Part shown: piece after piece, positions 24,293 through 36,100 of the stretch
How positions within the stretch are numbered: position 1 is the stretch's first letter
Layout: every line of letters begins with the position of its first letter
From: Tetmemena sp. SeJ-2015
Taxonomy: Eukaryota; Ciliophora; Spirotrichea; Sporadotrichida; Oxytrichidae
Direction of reading: 5' to 3'
NCBI GenBank assembly: GCA_027382625.1
Contig: JAJKFJ010022330.1
Coordinates: forward strand, 28,306-92,305
Length of the DNA stretch: 64,000 bases
The notes under the pieces: generated by a model
The model's database searches: none
What the model was told of the DNA's origin: nothing
What the model saw: only the letters and a program-made list of their open reading frames with translations
Program-made: the position numbers and the translations under genes

Positions 24293-24730
24293 TGACTTAT
24301 TGAACTATCTCTTTGAGTTTTATGAATATTAGAAAGCAATGCTAATCCAATTATGTGTGAGTAAATAAACTTCTTCGTCAAGTTGATTTCTTTGAAAAAT
24401 ATTAACTTCTTTCTCAAAATTAGTCTATCAGCTGTTGAGATGGATAATTGATGGAATTTAGTGGTACGATTGATGTCATTTCTGGATTGAGAGAGAATCT
24501 TTAAGAGAGATAGAAGAGAGGAGTGAGTGAGGCGTGTCAAATATATAAATTATTTAGAGTCACTCAACCTAATTTCTTTCATTATTAATAATATCCCATA
24601 TTCAATTTGTATTGCAATTAAGAATTAGGTTCTTTATTTGAGCAATAAATAAACCTTGAACTTACTTTACTTTCTCATTCAATTTAAGCGAGTAAGTTTA
24701 CCTCAAACCAACAAACAAGCAATAGAATAA

Positions 24731-26171
24731 ATGTTGAAGAAAGCAGCCCAGCAGCAGACCCTCAAGGACCTGAACGAGAAACTCGGCACCCGCCTTACCT
24801 CCAACCTGGAGGAGCTCGATAAGCTCATCAGTAGCGTGAACATGTTGCAGTACACCGCAGTTCCCGATGTAGCAGCCCTCACCAACTTGCTTGGCGAGTG
24901 CGAAGATTCATCCTTCTGGCTCAACTTCAAGAAGGCCGCCCCCATCTTGTTCTGCCACGCCATCGACCCCGTCGACAGCCTGCGCCAGGTCAAGGACATG
25001 GCCATGATCGAGGAGTTGCTCAAGGCCAAGAGCCTCATGCGCCTCATGAAGGACAAGGTCGCCAAGGGAGATGCAGACGTCGATATCGTAGAGTACTCCA
25101 TCGCCACCAAGATGCTCGAGAACAAGGTCCAGCTCCTCCAGTCCCTCAACATCAACGTAGAGAACGAGGACGACAAGAGCAAGATCACCCTCAACATCCA
25201 AGGCACCGGCAAGTCAATTGAGATCGACCTCGCAAAGCTCAAGGAAGCAGTCACCGTCAAAGAATCCCAAGTTGCCGAGAGAGAAGGCGTACCCATGGCC
25301 AACAACTCTCAGGTCGAGGATATCAACCTTCAGGATATCACCGAGGAGGAGTTCCTTATCAAGGCAGTCGAGAAGATCAACCCCATTAAGAAGAACCCTA
25401 ACAAGACCCTTCACAAGGATTCTTTCATCAAGATCTTCAAGTACACTGGAGACTTCGCCAAGCTTAAGAGCAAGGACCTCAAGCAGAAGGCCCAAGAGAA
25501 AAGAGCTGAGCAGTTCGGCAAGGACCCTAAGAAGTATCTCGATGCACTCAAGTCAACAGTCTTAAAAAGTTTAAGCTCCTTCCATTCTTATATATTGATT
25601 GAGGTGAGTGCAGGATGAGGAGCAGGCTTACGAGAGTGCCTCCCGCGAGATGTTCGAGAAGCTTTGCATCTCCCCAGAGTTATTCGAGCGCAGCCAGCAG
25701 GAGCTCATGATGGACCCATACGTATCCATGGAGCTCTTCAACATGGGCATCGGCATGGAGCAACCCACCGGAGTTGCCCCCCTCGAGGAGCTCACCTACC
25801 AGAAGACCGTAGGCCTCGTGAAGGAGTCCAACAACTTCGCCTTCGACCTTTTCAAGAAGGAGTACATCGACCAGCTCCGCCAGGACCCCATGATGATGCC
25901 CGTCCTCATCAGCGCCATCGCCCACGATTGGGTTTACAAGAACCACGGCTTCACCGAGGACCAGTTCAAGGCAGCCCTCTTCCACCACAAGATCTACGAA
26001 GACCCCGAGGTTGCCATGCACATGCAGACCAAGCAGATGGAGCTCCTCTCCATGAGCGGCGGCTTCAACCCCATGATGATGGGCGGCATGGGTGGAATGC
26101 CCGGCGGTATGGGTGGCGCACCCCCAGGCCTCGGCATGGGAGGCTTCGGAGGCCCCGGCGGCATGTTCTGA
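24731..26171 (+). CDS. GC-rich, codon-biased protein with Gly/Met-rich tail, function unknown
   Basis: ATG 24731 to TGA 26169-26171, interrupted once (25559-25613). The N-terminal two thirds are helical and charged (LTSNLEELDKLISSVNML, VDIVEYSIATKMLENK, EEFLIKAVEKINPIKKNP). The middle has SRQQ-like SREMFEKLCISPELFERS. The tail is GGMGGMPGGMGG-type low complexity ending GGFGGPGGMF. Gln is almost always CAG and TAA/TAG are nearly absent, and GC is far above the neighbours; in ciliates this fits strong translational selection and high expression. I do not recognise a family. The C-terminal repeat recalls chaperone tails, but that is composition only. Confidence 0.85.
25559..25613 (+). other. Intron or IES in the GC-rich gene
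   Basis: Two readings fit. A 55-bp intron starting GT at 25559 and ending CAG at 25613 joins LDALKST to DEEQAYES. Alternatively, an AGT pointer at 25558-25560 and 25607-25609 removes 49 bp and gives KSTVQDEEQ. Both keep the frame; somatic DNA would decide. Confidence 0.7.
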
Positions 26172-26568
26172 GCACAATAAATAACCTAAGATTTAAAATG
26201 AATGAAGATAAGACAAAGAAGACATAGAGAAGAAAGATATGCGTGGTCGTAGCGATTATAGTAGTATAAACTAGAGGATGAAAATGTTCTATTTATTCGC
26301 ATAAACTTGTACTATAATCGTTCTTCGATAGTCTTAATGAGCTTGATTGAGAGTGATAGTAAGGATTTGTGATGAGAGGGAGAGAAATAAGATAGATATA
26401 AATGTATAAACGTTATTAAAGATGAGTAATAAGAATCATAGTGCTTAGAATACTTTAATATCGTGATGTTATTCTAATAGGGAGTGAGTGTCGATCTCAC
26501 CCCTTCTCTTATCTGATTCCATAATATGTTCACTTATCATTATTCTTCTTCTTTCTTTATCATCATGC
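26172..26568. other. Intergenic, no gene seen
   Basis: AT-rich spacer between the stop of the GC-rich gene and the stop of ACSL-1 (convergent genes). No open frame or RNA gene recognised. Confidence 0.7.
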
Positions 26569-29500
26569 TCAGATTGGCTCGGCGTAGAGCTTGTCGATGT
26601 GCTCCTGGAAGAACTTCTCAAAAATAATCCATACCACAACTATAGTGAGTGTGGTACTATTTATTAGATTCTTGGCGACGTTTCTCTTGATCTTGAAGGT
26701 GGGGGTGAGGAGGTCGTTCTCGACGGTGAATGGTTGAGGGTGGAGGTGGATCTTCTTGATCTTCTCGAGACTGGTGAAGTGGTTGTCCTTGGCCTTCTGG
26801 TCCATGGAGTCGATGATTGCCTTCTTGAGTTTGGGGTTGTCGAAGTCGCCAGACTCCACACCGTTCTCTTGCATCCACTTCTTCAAGTTCTCGGGGTTGG
26901 GCACCACCACGGCCAACAAGTAGGCTTGGAGTGAGTCACCGTAGACGAAGACCTGTCCTACAAGGGGGCACTGACAGTAGACGTTCTCGAGCTTCTCGGG
27001 GGCGATGTACTCACCCTGGCACAACTTAAAGATGTTCTTTGCTCTGTCAACGATCTTGATGGCTCCGCTGGGGAACATCACGGCAACGTCTCCAGTGCTG
27101 ACCCAACCCTCAGAGTCGATGGCCTCAGCAGTCTTCTCGGGGTTCTTGAAGTAGCCGCGGAACATGTTGGCGCCTTGGAACTGCACTTCTCCACGAGGAG
27201 GGTTGTCAGTGGCGAGGTAGCCCATCTCAATAGCAAGCATATATATGTTAGGTGAGTGTTGATCTCAGGGACGTCTCTGAGTCTGAGTCTGTTAGAGGTG
27301 ATGACTCCACCGACGTGGCCGGCAGTGCTATCTTCGTAGAGAGTGGTGGTGATGGGACCATTCATCATCATAATAAGGAGAGTGAAAGTGTACTTACATT
27401 TGTGGATTATATATTGCTCTCAGTCTGACCGTAGACTTCATAGATGTGGATTCTAAATACACACACTATATTTTTTTAAAGGCTATAAATAATTCCAAGT
27501 GCAACCTTGAAGAAGCTCAACACATCAGCATTCTCAATATGGTATAAGGAAATATGCTCATATGATTAATTAAGCAGCGATAGGAGCTGAAGCGGTGATC
27601 ATGTATCTTAATCTTTAAAATCCATAGTATCCAAGTTTTTATAATTTCAAGGAGAGTTTAAGCTACCTCCGAAGATGTTCTTGACCTTGGCGAAGACGGC
27701 CTTATCGTAGAACTTGTGAGAAAGTCCTTGTCCATTTTGGAAGTAAAGTCTAGTAACTATATGTCAGCTATTCCTAAAGATAGATATAATGTTTAGTGGA
27801 GCTTATCGGCGACTGCTTTCTCGAAGAGCCACTTCTTGACTCCACCTGCTGCGTTCACTCCGTCATAGACCTTGCCGTAGATTCTGTTAAGAATACGGGG
27901 CACAGTCACCAAGAAGGTGGGCTTGAGCACGGCCATGTCATCAAGTAATTGGAGGGGGTCTCAAAATAACTTCACTAGTGATTTTAAGTCTCCGGAGTAG
28001 AAACCGTGAGCGTAGCCAGCAGAGAGGGAGAAGGAGAAGTTGCACTGCTCGAAGATGTGAGCGAGGGGCAAGTAGCTGATTGAGATATCGGTGTCTTCCC
28101 ATTCGATGTTTGCGTATCCGTACAAGTGTTGTCAATTTTGCAAATGTAACTAGATAATGGGGATGAGTGTTGGACTGTGACGAATCCAGCGTGGTCCATC
28201 TTAGCTCCCTTGGGGTCTCCGGTGGTTCCTGAGGTGTAGCAGAACATGTACGTAGTTCACAAAGCTTTAATTCTCTTCATTTAAGTCTTTACAAAAGAAT
28301 AATTTTATAGTGTCGGGCTTGGGCTCGTTAAGGACAACCTCGGGGTGAGCATCTCCAACCTTGAGGACTTCTTCGTAGAGGTAGAGGTTGATTCCCTTGA
28401 CCTCAGCCTTCTCTCTCTGAGCTTGGGTGGGTGCGTCGAAGAGCACGAGGTTCTTGAGGGAGGGGCAGTCTTCTCCTGCTAATGTGAGGAGTGTCTCGAT
28501 CTGCTTGCCCTCAACTGACATAGAGGTGACCTCAGTCTGGTTGATCACAAACTTGAGTGCGTCTGAGCCCAAACTGTCGAAGAAGGGCACAATGGTCACA
28601 GAGTTTCTCATGCAAGAAAGAGCAGACACTGCCCATTCACAATTATAGCATAGTCATGAAAAAGGAGAGGGCTTTATTCTTGATTCCTCTCTGTTCTTGG
28701 CGAAGATTCCCATGAACTTGTAGTCAATGCCTTCAGCGTGAGTTTCAAAAAGCATCATTAAGAAACAATTGATAATGAGTGACTGGGACCAAGTTGAGTG
28801 CCTCATAACCTATATGAGAATCAGATAACTGGTTAAATTAAGAGCTATGATCGATTGGACTTTGGATAGAAATTAATTTTATAAGTTTTTAATTGGATTG
28901 GTGAGTGGTCTTAGTAGTAATAGTAGTGGGTGGTGAAAGGGGATAGATGAAAAGATTATAATTATCGCCCTTATTAAATATCTGATTGTCTCTTTATTAT
29001 GCATGACGGGATAAATCCAGAAGAAAGTTATAAATGGAGGGTGATGATGATGTAGATTATTACACCTCTTACATCACTCCACCAAGATTTGAACATACAC
29101 ATCCCACCCAGCCCAATCCCTTATGTCCATATCCTCTTTTCATTCATTGTAACTTACCTCTTGAGAGTCTTGAGGTGAGGTCGTAGGTCTCTCTGAAGTT
29201 CTTCCACTCGTAGGGTCTACCCTCCTTGTCCTTGTTGCGAGTACCCAAGAAGCGGTTCTCCCCCTTGTTCTTCACTGTCTGGGAAAAGAGCTCCCAAAGG
29301 GTCTTGCATCCCTTGAACTCGGGTCCCTGCAATTCATCCGGGTGGTCCTTCACAAAACTCAAAAGCTATATTCAACAAACTCATCATAGCATATAAGCAT
29401 CCTAGTCATATATTTTATGACTAGATATAGGGTAAATTGTTTCTGATGGAGCTAAAGGAAGAGAAGTGAGATAAGGATTCGAGAAAAAGGATAAATATTG

Positions 29501-29758
29501 GAATGTCAGTGTTGCTCCGAATCTTCTAGACTGTTTCGCCTTAAGACAAAGAGATCACCGATAAGCCACTACGCCAAGACACCATTCTACAGATCTCCGA
29601 TGGAGCTGGTACTTTCTAAAGCTCAGCTCTCTCGAGAATAGTCTAGCGGGGATAGTTGAGTTGTTTACTTACATGATCTCAGCTGAGTGGCCTGGAGTAG
29701 CTGGCTTGTCTGTTCTCACGTATGAGTACACGTAGGGTTGAGGTTGTGAGTTTCCCAT
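26569..29758 (-). CDS. Long-chain acyl-CoA synthetase, non-scrambled (ACSL-1)
   Basis: Minus strand, ATG 29758 (MGNSQPQPYVYSYVRTDKPA) to TGA 26569-26571. Order: KTLWELFSQTV and LGTRNKDKEGRPYEWKNF (29350-29160), then YKFMGIFAKNRE, the AMP-binding P-loop [11 protein letters not shown] (about 28220), LVTVPRILNRIYG, MITASAPIAA, IHIYEVYGQTES, GEVQFQGANMFRGYF, GWVSTGDVAVMFPSG and [20 protein letters not shown], followed by the C-terminal lid. It activates fatty acids to acyl-CoA using ATP. The MGN start could be N-myristoylated (inference). Solved IES pointers, in order from the 3' end, are AGAA, TGAGAT, AAT, GAAT, TTAA, GAGAC, CAACACT, TTCT, GAAT and ACTCA, plus two GTAAGT introns. Segments are in linear order, unlike its paralogue. 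Confidence 0.93.
26619..26672. other. In-frame IES in ACSL-1, 54 bp
   Basis: AGAA on the coding strand (TTCT at 26615-26618 and 26669-26672) flanks 54 bp, a multiple of three without a stop. Left in, it would add 18 odd residues; removed, NVAK joins KFFQEHIDKLY, the normal ACSL ending. Confidence 0.85.
27234..27261. other. IES in ACSL-1, pointer ATCTCA, 28 bp
   Basis: ATCTCA at 27234-27239 and 27262-27267 (TGAGAT on the coding strand). Removal joins LRDVPE to MGYLATDNPPRG. No GT-AG reading is possible here, so this is a clean IES and not an intron. Confidence 0.93.
28125..28165. other. IES in ACSL-1, pointer AGTGTTG, 41 bp
   Basis: AGTGTTG at 28125-28131 and 28166-28172. Removal gives GFVTVQHLYGYANIEWED on the minus strand. 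Confidence 0.92.
28810..29157 (-). other. Spliceosomal intron 2 of ACSL-1 (348 bp)
   Basis: GTAAGT at 29157 on the minus strand to AG at 28810-28811. Splicing gives LSRG|YEALNLVPV. The same position and phase is used in ACSL-2 (30945-31079), so it is an old intron. The ends also share AGGT, so an IES is formally possible. Confidence 0.75.
29358..29672 (-). other. Intron 1 of ACSL-1 (about 315 bp)
   Basis: Begins GTAAGT directly after HSAEIM, at the same place as in ACSL-2 after HSRELM. The 3' end is best placed at 29358. It contains a tRNA-like stretch described in the findings. Confidence 0.65.
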
Positions 29759-30169
29759 TCAAATATAAAGACTTTGTATGATTCATGAGTAACATATCTT
29801 TATGATTGGTCGAAGTGGTGGTATAGATTTGTACTAGATAAGCAAATCAAAGATATATTATCACTCAATTAGGCAAAAAATGCACAATCTTATTTCCTGA
29901 TACCTCATTTTCTTCTTTTTTGGCAATAAATTATAACTATTGTCCTCTCGGGCTTTAATTAATATCTTAAACTTCTTCTTGCTTGGAGGATTAAAGTCGC
30001 TGCAATTTGCTTCAACCTTTTTTACCTGCCCAAGTCATCAAGGGCTAATATTAATTCGAAAATAATCGTGAAACACGCACCCACTCTCTATTTCCTGTGT
30101 CATCTCCTCTCATCATTTTATTTCCTTCGATGAGATGAATGAGCATATAAAATGGAAGTGAAGGTGGGG

Positions 30170-33100
30170 TGGGGTATGTAAATTCGAGACTGGTGAGGGA
30201 GTACTCCCTGGCCTTGTCATTAAGTTGAGCGATTATAAGATTTTTAAAGTCTGGCGATGAGTAGATCTCACTCTCCTGTGAGATCTTTCTCTCTGCTATG
30301 TATTTCTTGACCTGTTCTGGCTCAGGAACCACAATAGACAAATATGGAATAATATCTTGTAAGGTTGGTTATATTAATAGCGATGATGTTGTTTTGGAGG
30401 GAATCTCCATACACAAATATCTAGCTGATGTAGGAGCACTGTACGTAGATGTTTTCCAACTTTTCTGGAGCTATGTACTCTCCTTGAGAGAGCTTCAAAA
30501 ATAAGTGCGATCAGATCAACAACATAGTTAAAGGAGTAGTTTTAAAATGAAAGTTTTAATAATTACTTTTCTCTTTAACTGAGTCAAAGATTACTCCATA
30601 GACTCTATTCAGGATGCGAGGGACTAATAATTACTACATAGGCTTTAAAGTAAGCAGTTCTACTCAAATGTGTGCCCGTAAGGCAGATAGGAGAGATGCC
30701 ATTAGAATTTAAGTTTATTATAATCTTTTATAGGTTACTTTTTGTTTGTATTATCTGATGATGAAGGCAAGAGCATCTGGTCCCAGACTTTCATAGACTG
30801 GCACGATGGTGACACTTGAACTCATGCAGGCTAAGTCAGCAATGGCCCACTCCTCTCTGTTCTTAGCGTAAATTCCCAGAAAAGCGAACTGCTTGTCCTT
30901 GTGGGTCTCCTCAAGTAAGGGGCAAAGGCCGAGTGATTGTAATCCTATTGAACAAGTAAGATATTACGATTACAGCTATATGCAATAACAAATACAGGAG
31001 TTAATGGTATCAAAACTCTTATAAAAGATACGATACCTTGAAATATTGTCTTGATATCAAGCGACTGACAAAAACTTACCCTTTGCAAAGGATACACTTA
31101 AATCATGGATCTCTTTATAAGACTTCCACTCATAGGGTGCACCCTCCTTTGAATAGTTTCTAGTACCGAGAGCATTATTGTCTGGGACTCTGTTCACTGT
31201 CATTTCATAGACTTCCCATAGGGACTTGCATCCTAGATATTCCTTAGGGGCGAGCTTGTCCGGATCATCCTTATGTATGGCACATCTAAGATTCAAATTT
31301 AAGCTTGGTGTTTCAAAGACCTTCAAATAGTATAGGTAGCTTATAGTATCACAATAGTAGGCTTACTTACATGAGTTCTCTGGAGTGTCCGGGGATTTGA
31401 GGCTTCTGTTCGTTGAAGAAGCCGTAGGAGAATTATGGAGTTTGATTTCCCATTTTATTAACTTTGTCTTTGATAAGATTCGAGTCAGAAAATTTTTTAT
31501 TAAAACCTTGCTAATCTATTTATCTGACCACTCACAATTTAAAACTGACCTGATTTTCATCCATAGAAAATTTCTAAGAGAGTGAGATCTCTTTTGAATT
31601 AGGATAATCATCAGATAAACTGAGTTGACTACGATGTGCGTTGAGAAGAAGGGCATTGACCTCATACTGAAACTAAAGCAAGAGAAGGAGCATGACCATA
31701 TCTAGATTCCACTTCTAAAGCAAATAATTTGCTTCGATCCGGTCTCTGAAGATGACAAGAGGTTATTCCTTTCTCCAATTTAAAATGATTAGTAAAGTTC
31801 TCTGAAATAATAGAGGAGGGTAGAAGAGTTCAAGAGGTGTAGTTTAGGAAGCCAGAATAGGAGACAGTTTACATTATCTGCTACACTTCTGGAACCACAG
31901 GTGATCCCAAAGGAGTGATGCTTTCTCATGGTGGATTCCTTAGTTGCATCCATCTTTGTGAATGGTTCCACATCAGACAAAATAAATAAATCCTACTCAC
32001 TCACTCACACTTACACGCATCTTTTAAATCAATTAGACTGAATCATGAAGACATTCATCTCTCTTATCTATCTATAGTTGGTATGAACTGCTTCCTATTG
32101 AGTATTTTGAACGGCATGCAAATTGGATACTACTCAGGGGATCCCTTGAAGCTTTTGGAGGATTTGAAGGTGCTAAGACCAACTTTCTTCGTCACAGTCC
32201 CTCGCATTATCTGTATTCATTCTCATTTCTTAGTTAAAGAGAAAGGAGGAGTATCCAAATGGATGTTCGATAAGGCAGTAGCCACAAAGACTTACTACTA
32301 TCAGAACGGAGGATTCCTTCACCTCTAAATTAAGAAACTCGTTTTCAAGAAAGTTCAAGCTCAATTCGGAGGTAGGGTAAGATACATGATATCTGCGAGT
32401 GCTCTATTCTATATTATGGTTAGCTGAGGTTTTGACTTTCTATAAAATCGCTCTTGGTATTCACATCTATGAGTGCTATGGTCAGACCGAGTCCTATGGA
32501 CCTGCTACTCTAACTTCTCCTCTAGACTTTACTTGTGGCCATGTGGGAGGAGTCCTGCCTTCTATTAAAGTCAGATTGAGAGATTTGCCTGAGCTGGGAT
32601 ATTTATCATCAATAACTACCTTCATCTTGCTAAGAGGAGAGGTGTAATTTTAAGGTCAAAATATCTTTGAAGGCTATTACAAATGTCCTGAAAAGCAGCA
32701 AAGATTCTTCTCGTCATGAATGGAATGTTCACATTATATTCTGAGAAACGCTGCATTAAAACTTTCAAATAACTAGTTGATATATTATGTATGACTTTAT
32801 CTATTTCTATTTATTGTAAACTTAAACCTTGGCTTTAAATCTCTCTCAGAGAGTTAATATGTACTACTCCAAAGACTCTTCAATATCCTCCTTCCTATAA
32901 CTAATAAATACCACGATTATCAATTATTAATCTTTTATCAACACTAAATTATAAGTACTGCAAGTTCTCCATACTTTCTGGTAGTGCTATCAGGAGCTAA
33001 TAAGAGTAATTCGTTGCTCTCCCCTTTGAGGAAACGTTTGAGTTTAAGTTCCTTTTCTGATAAACTAGCCTGCGAGGTCTTTTCCTTGTACTAGAGTTTG

Positions 33101-36100
33101 CGGATGATTCTTGAAGCTGCGAGGCTCTCTTCCCAGAAACTCACTAGTAGCTAAATCACAGAGGAGGGTGTGATTGTAGGGCTTGCAAATCCACTCTTCA
33201 ACTAAGCTTGCAGCTCCTTCATCAAGTTCTTTTGCTTTTTCCTTTGGTACTCATCTATTCAAATGATTAGAATTAAGGCTATAAGGTTTGACTTACGAAC
33301 AAGCAGCTGAATCAGGGCTACACTCACTGAGTTCCTTCCATTTATTTAAGAATCTTCCTTAAGCTTCCCCTCCTCTGTGAACATTTAGTTCTGCGGCTGA
33401 TCCTTCTCATCAACTATCGACTTCATGAATTAATTAGCATATGAAAGTAATTTCTACTTTCAACTTTTTTAATTAATTGATTATAAGAAATATTTTACAT
33501 GAACTGAATTTTCTCATCCAAGTCCCTTGCTTTCCCTTTGAGTCTCTTATTTGAAAGAGTTAGCTAGGTTTCAGAGAACTGCTGCCCAGAGGCTGGCCCT
33601 GCATTACTCTGGTTGAAGTCTTAGGAATTTCTGAGAGTAGCAGTTTGATTATTCTGTTGATTCTGCTGCATTGTCTAATCTAAGGGTCTTTGGAGGCTGA
33701 GGCTCTATCTTGTGCACTACTACAGAGTCTGATGAGTAGCAGAATTAAAGGACAGCTTTTTTCCCTTTGAGCTTGGATAACTTTATCTTTTGAGTTGAGA
33801 TCTGCCCATTACAAATTTGAACACGAAAAGAAAAAAATTTTAAAATTTCCATTTTTGGAATTGGGGGTTGGGTTTTTCCTTTTAAATTAAACTTAAACCC
33901 ATTCGCCTGAAGGGAAAAAAAATTTAAAAATTTTTACCTTTGTAATTTTGTTTACCTTAGAAAAAAGTTTTTAAGGCCAAGGGGGAAAAGGTTTAAATTA
34001 AAGATTATGAAAAAAATTGAAAACACAAATATTTTTCATGCAGAGAGTTTGCTGGGGCCCGATATTTTAAAAAAAACTCATATTAATATTTAAAAAGGGC
34101 TATTAACAAGCGGGCAGAAAAGGGGGGGAATCTACGATTTCAACTGACACGAAGTTGCAACTCTCCATTTATTATTTTAACCAATCACCGATTTAATTAA
34201 AATTCCTTCTATAATGAAAAATAATTTCCATTTTGATTGGGGTTATCTTTGCTGGCTGCTCTTTGGATTGAGGAGATCTTGAGAACTCCATTCGACCTGA
34301 AGTTCAAGTTACTTTCCGAGTTGTTCACGCTGCTAATTTCCATAGTTTCACTAGAAAAAAGTTATTATCAGCTCAATCAGAAAAGGATTAAAGTGTGATT
34401 TCCTTTCGACAGTAAACCCTATAATGATGTACCAAATTTCCGCTTTTAAAGCTTTACTTACTTATTAATTTGAGCTCCTAGCTTATTTTAATTGCCGAAA
34501 GTGAAAGGCTGGAAGCTATAGGCTCCAATCCTTTCTGTGTGAATCTTCTGCTCTTCATTCACAGACATTCCCCTCGTAAGGTTGTTGCAAAACTCTGACT
34601 GCAAAGTATCCTTCTTTTGTTCAGTCATAAGTTGAGTGCCTCCCGCACCAGTGCCACCGAGGTACTAATGATGGAAACGTGTCTGGTTGTACTAGTCCTG
34701 GCTAAATTCCCTCTATGTGAAGAATCGTTCTCTTGACCCAGCGTCTCTCCTCGATTCCTGCAAAATTCGCTCAGCCTAATTTAACTGATGTAGCTTTTCT
34801 TGTTCAAAAGATTATAACAAATATAGGAAAGAAATTTAGTTTAGATTCTTCCATTTAGTCAAGCTGATTATTTCTCTCACAAATTTCGTTCATCATTTCC
34901 AGCTCTAGTCTCTCAATATCCTAGGTAGTTTCAAGTTTTAACTTAGTCTCCTTATCTATAGATTCGCCTCTTCTTTTCTTGCTGTTGTGTTGCTACTGTC
35001 TCTTTAAGCTTCTTCTTTCATTCTCTTTCTCAAAATTCATTAAGCATAGTTTATTTAGGTAGCATTCTGTACTTGAGTTCCATTGAGACTTGATTTTTCA
35101 ACTGCAACCTGCTGCTAACTATTTTGGGACTTATCTCTTCTCCTTTTATCGCTTTTCTTGGCCGTCCTGTCCTTAGAGCGTCTGGTCTTAGTTTCATTAC
35201 TCTTCTGTTGCTACTTCTTAGAGGTACTTATCATTTAAACTCGCAATCCATTTAAATGAAGAATTGAAGCTAACTTTGCTTTCTATCTTGAGTAGCAGTG
35301 GCTCGATCAATAGCAACATTACTGACAGTGTTATCTTCACTCCCTTGGGTGTGGCTCTTCTCAGCAAGCACGATACTTGCTCCTAGAGCAGAGGGAGCTA
35401 TCTTATGGAAGTTCTGGCGACTGATGATGATGCTGGGCTGGGAGGAGTTATTCATCAGAGTCTTCGAGCTATTCTAGTGAGTCATCAATAGCTAAGAGCA
35501 ATTACTTTGCTCCCCTAAAAAGCCTAATGTTGCACCTGATGCGGTTCCAACATTCATTCCTAGTCCAGCTGGGTGATTGATGCTTCCTAGAACTCCAGTA
35601 GCTATGCCAGTACAGTTCTGCAGCTTATTGAACTTAGAGAAGGTTTGCTACTTGTTTTTGTTCAGAATGTTTGAAAGATTCAAGCTCTTCTATTGAGTGA
35701 GGATGTTGTTGGATATTTAGCCTGGCTATAAATGATACGAAGATGATATGTCTCCTTGGGATAAGTTGCTACCTGCACTGAAAAGAGCAGAGGTCTAAGC
35801 TTAGATGGGCAGCTAGGATTGATTCTTGTTAATTTTCTCAAAGGTGGACTTCATCTAGATAGGTTTCGCTTTTTCCTCCTTGGTGGTGACATTTTACCTA
35901 CGAGATACCTTGTTTTAAGTAAGATCAGTCAAAAAAAGTAGAAAGACTCAATCATTATAAAAATGCAGTTTTTAGTCAAGACCTCAATTAGAGATGACTG
36001 GAAATTTGGTGAGACATCATTCTAAATATCCTACTACTGTCTTTAAATGTACTCCTCAGTATCGAAATCTTCACCAGCCTCCTCCTCTTCTTCCTCTTCT

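Noticed and set aside
24076..24540. Minus-strand open frame opposite the protease 3' end
   Set aside because: It is a shadow of the protease coding strand, and its other half is AT-rich without conserved features.
24895..26230. Long alternative frames on both strands in the GC-rich gene
   Set aside because: High GC lowers stop frequency in all frames. The called frame alone has sensible composition, a stop at TGA and continuity across the intron.
25559..27267. A GTGAGT motif near IES right ends (25604, 26650, 27252)
   Set aside because: It looked like a possible IES signal, but most solved IESs lack it, and in the minus-strand gene it is on the non-coding strand. Probably chance.
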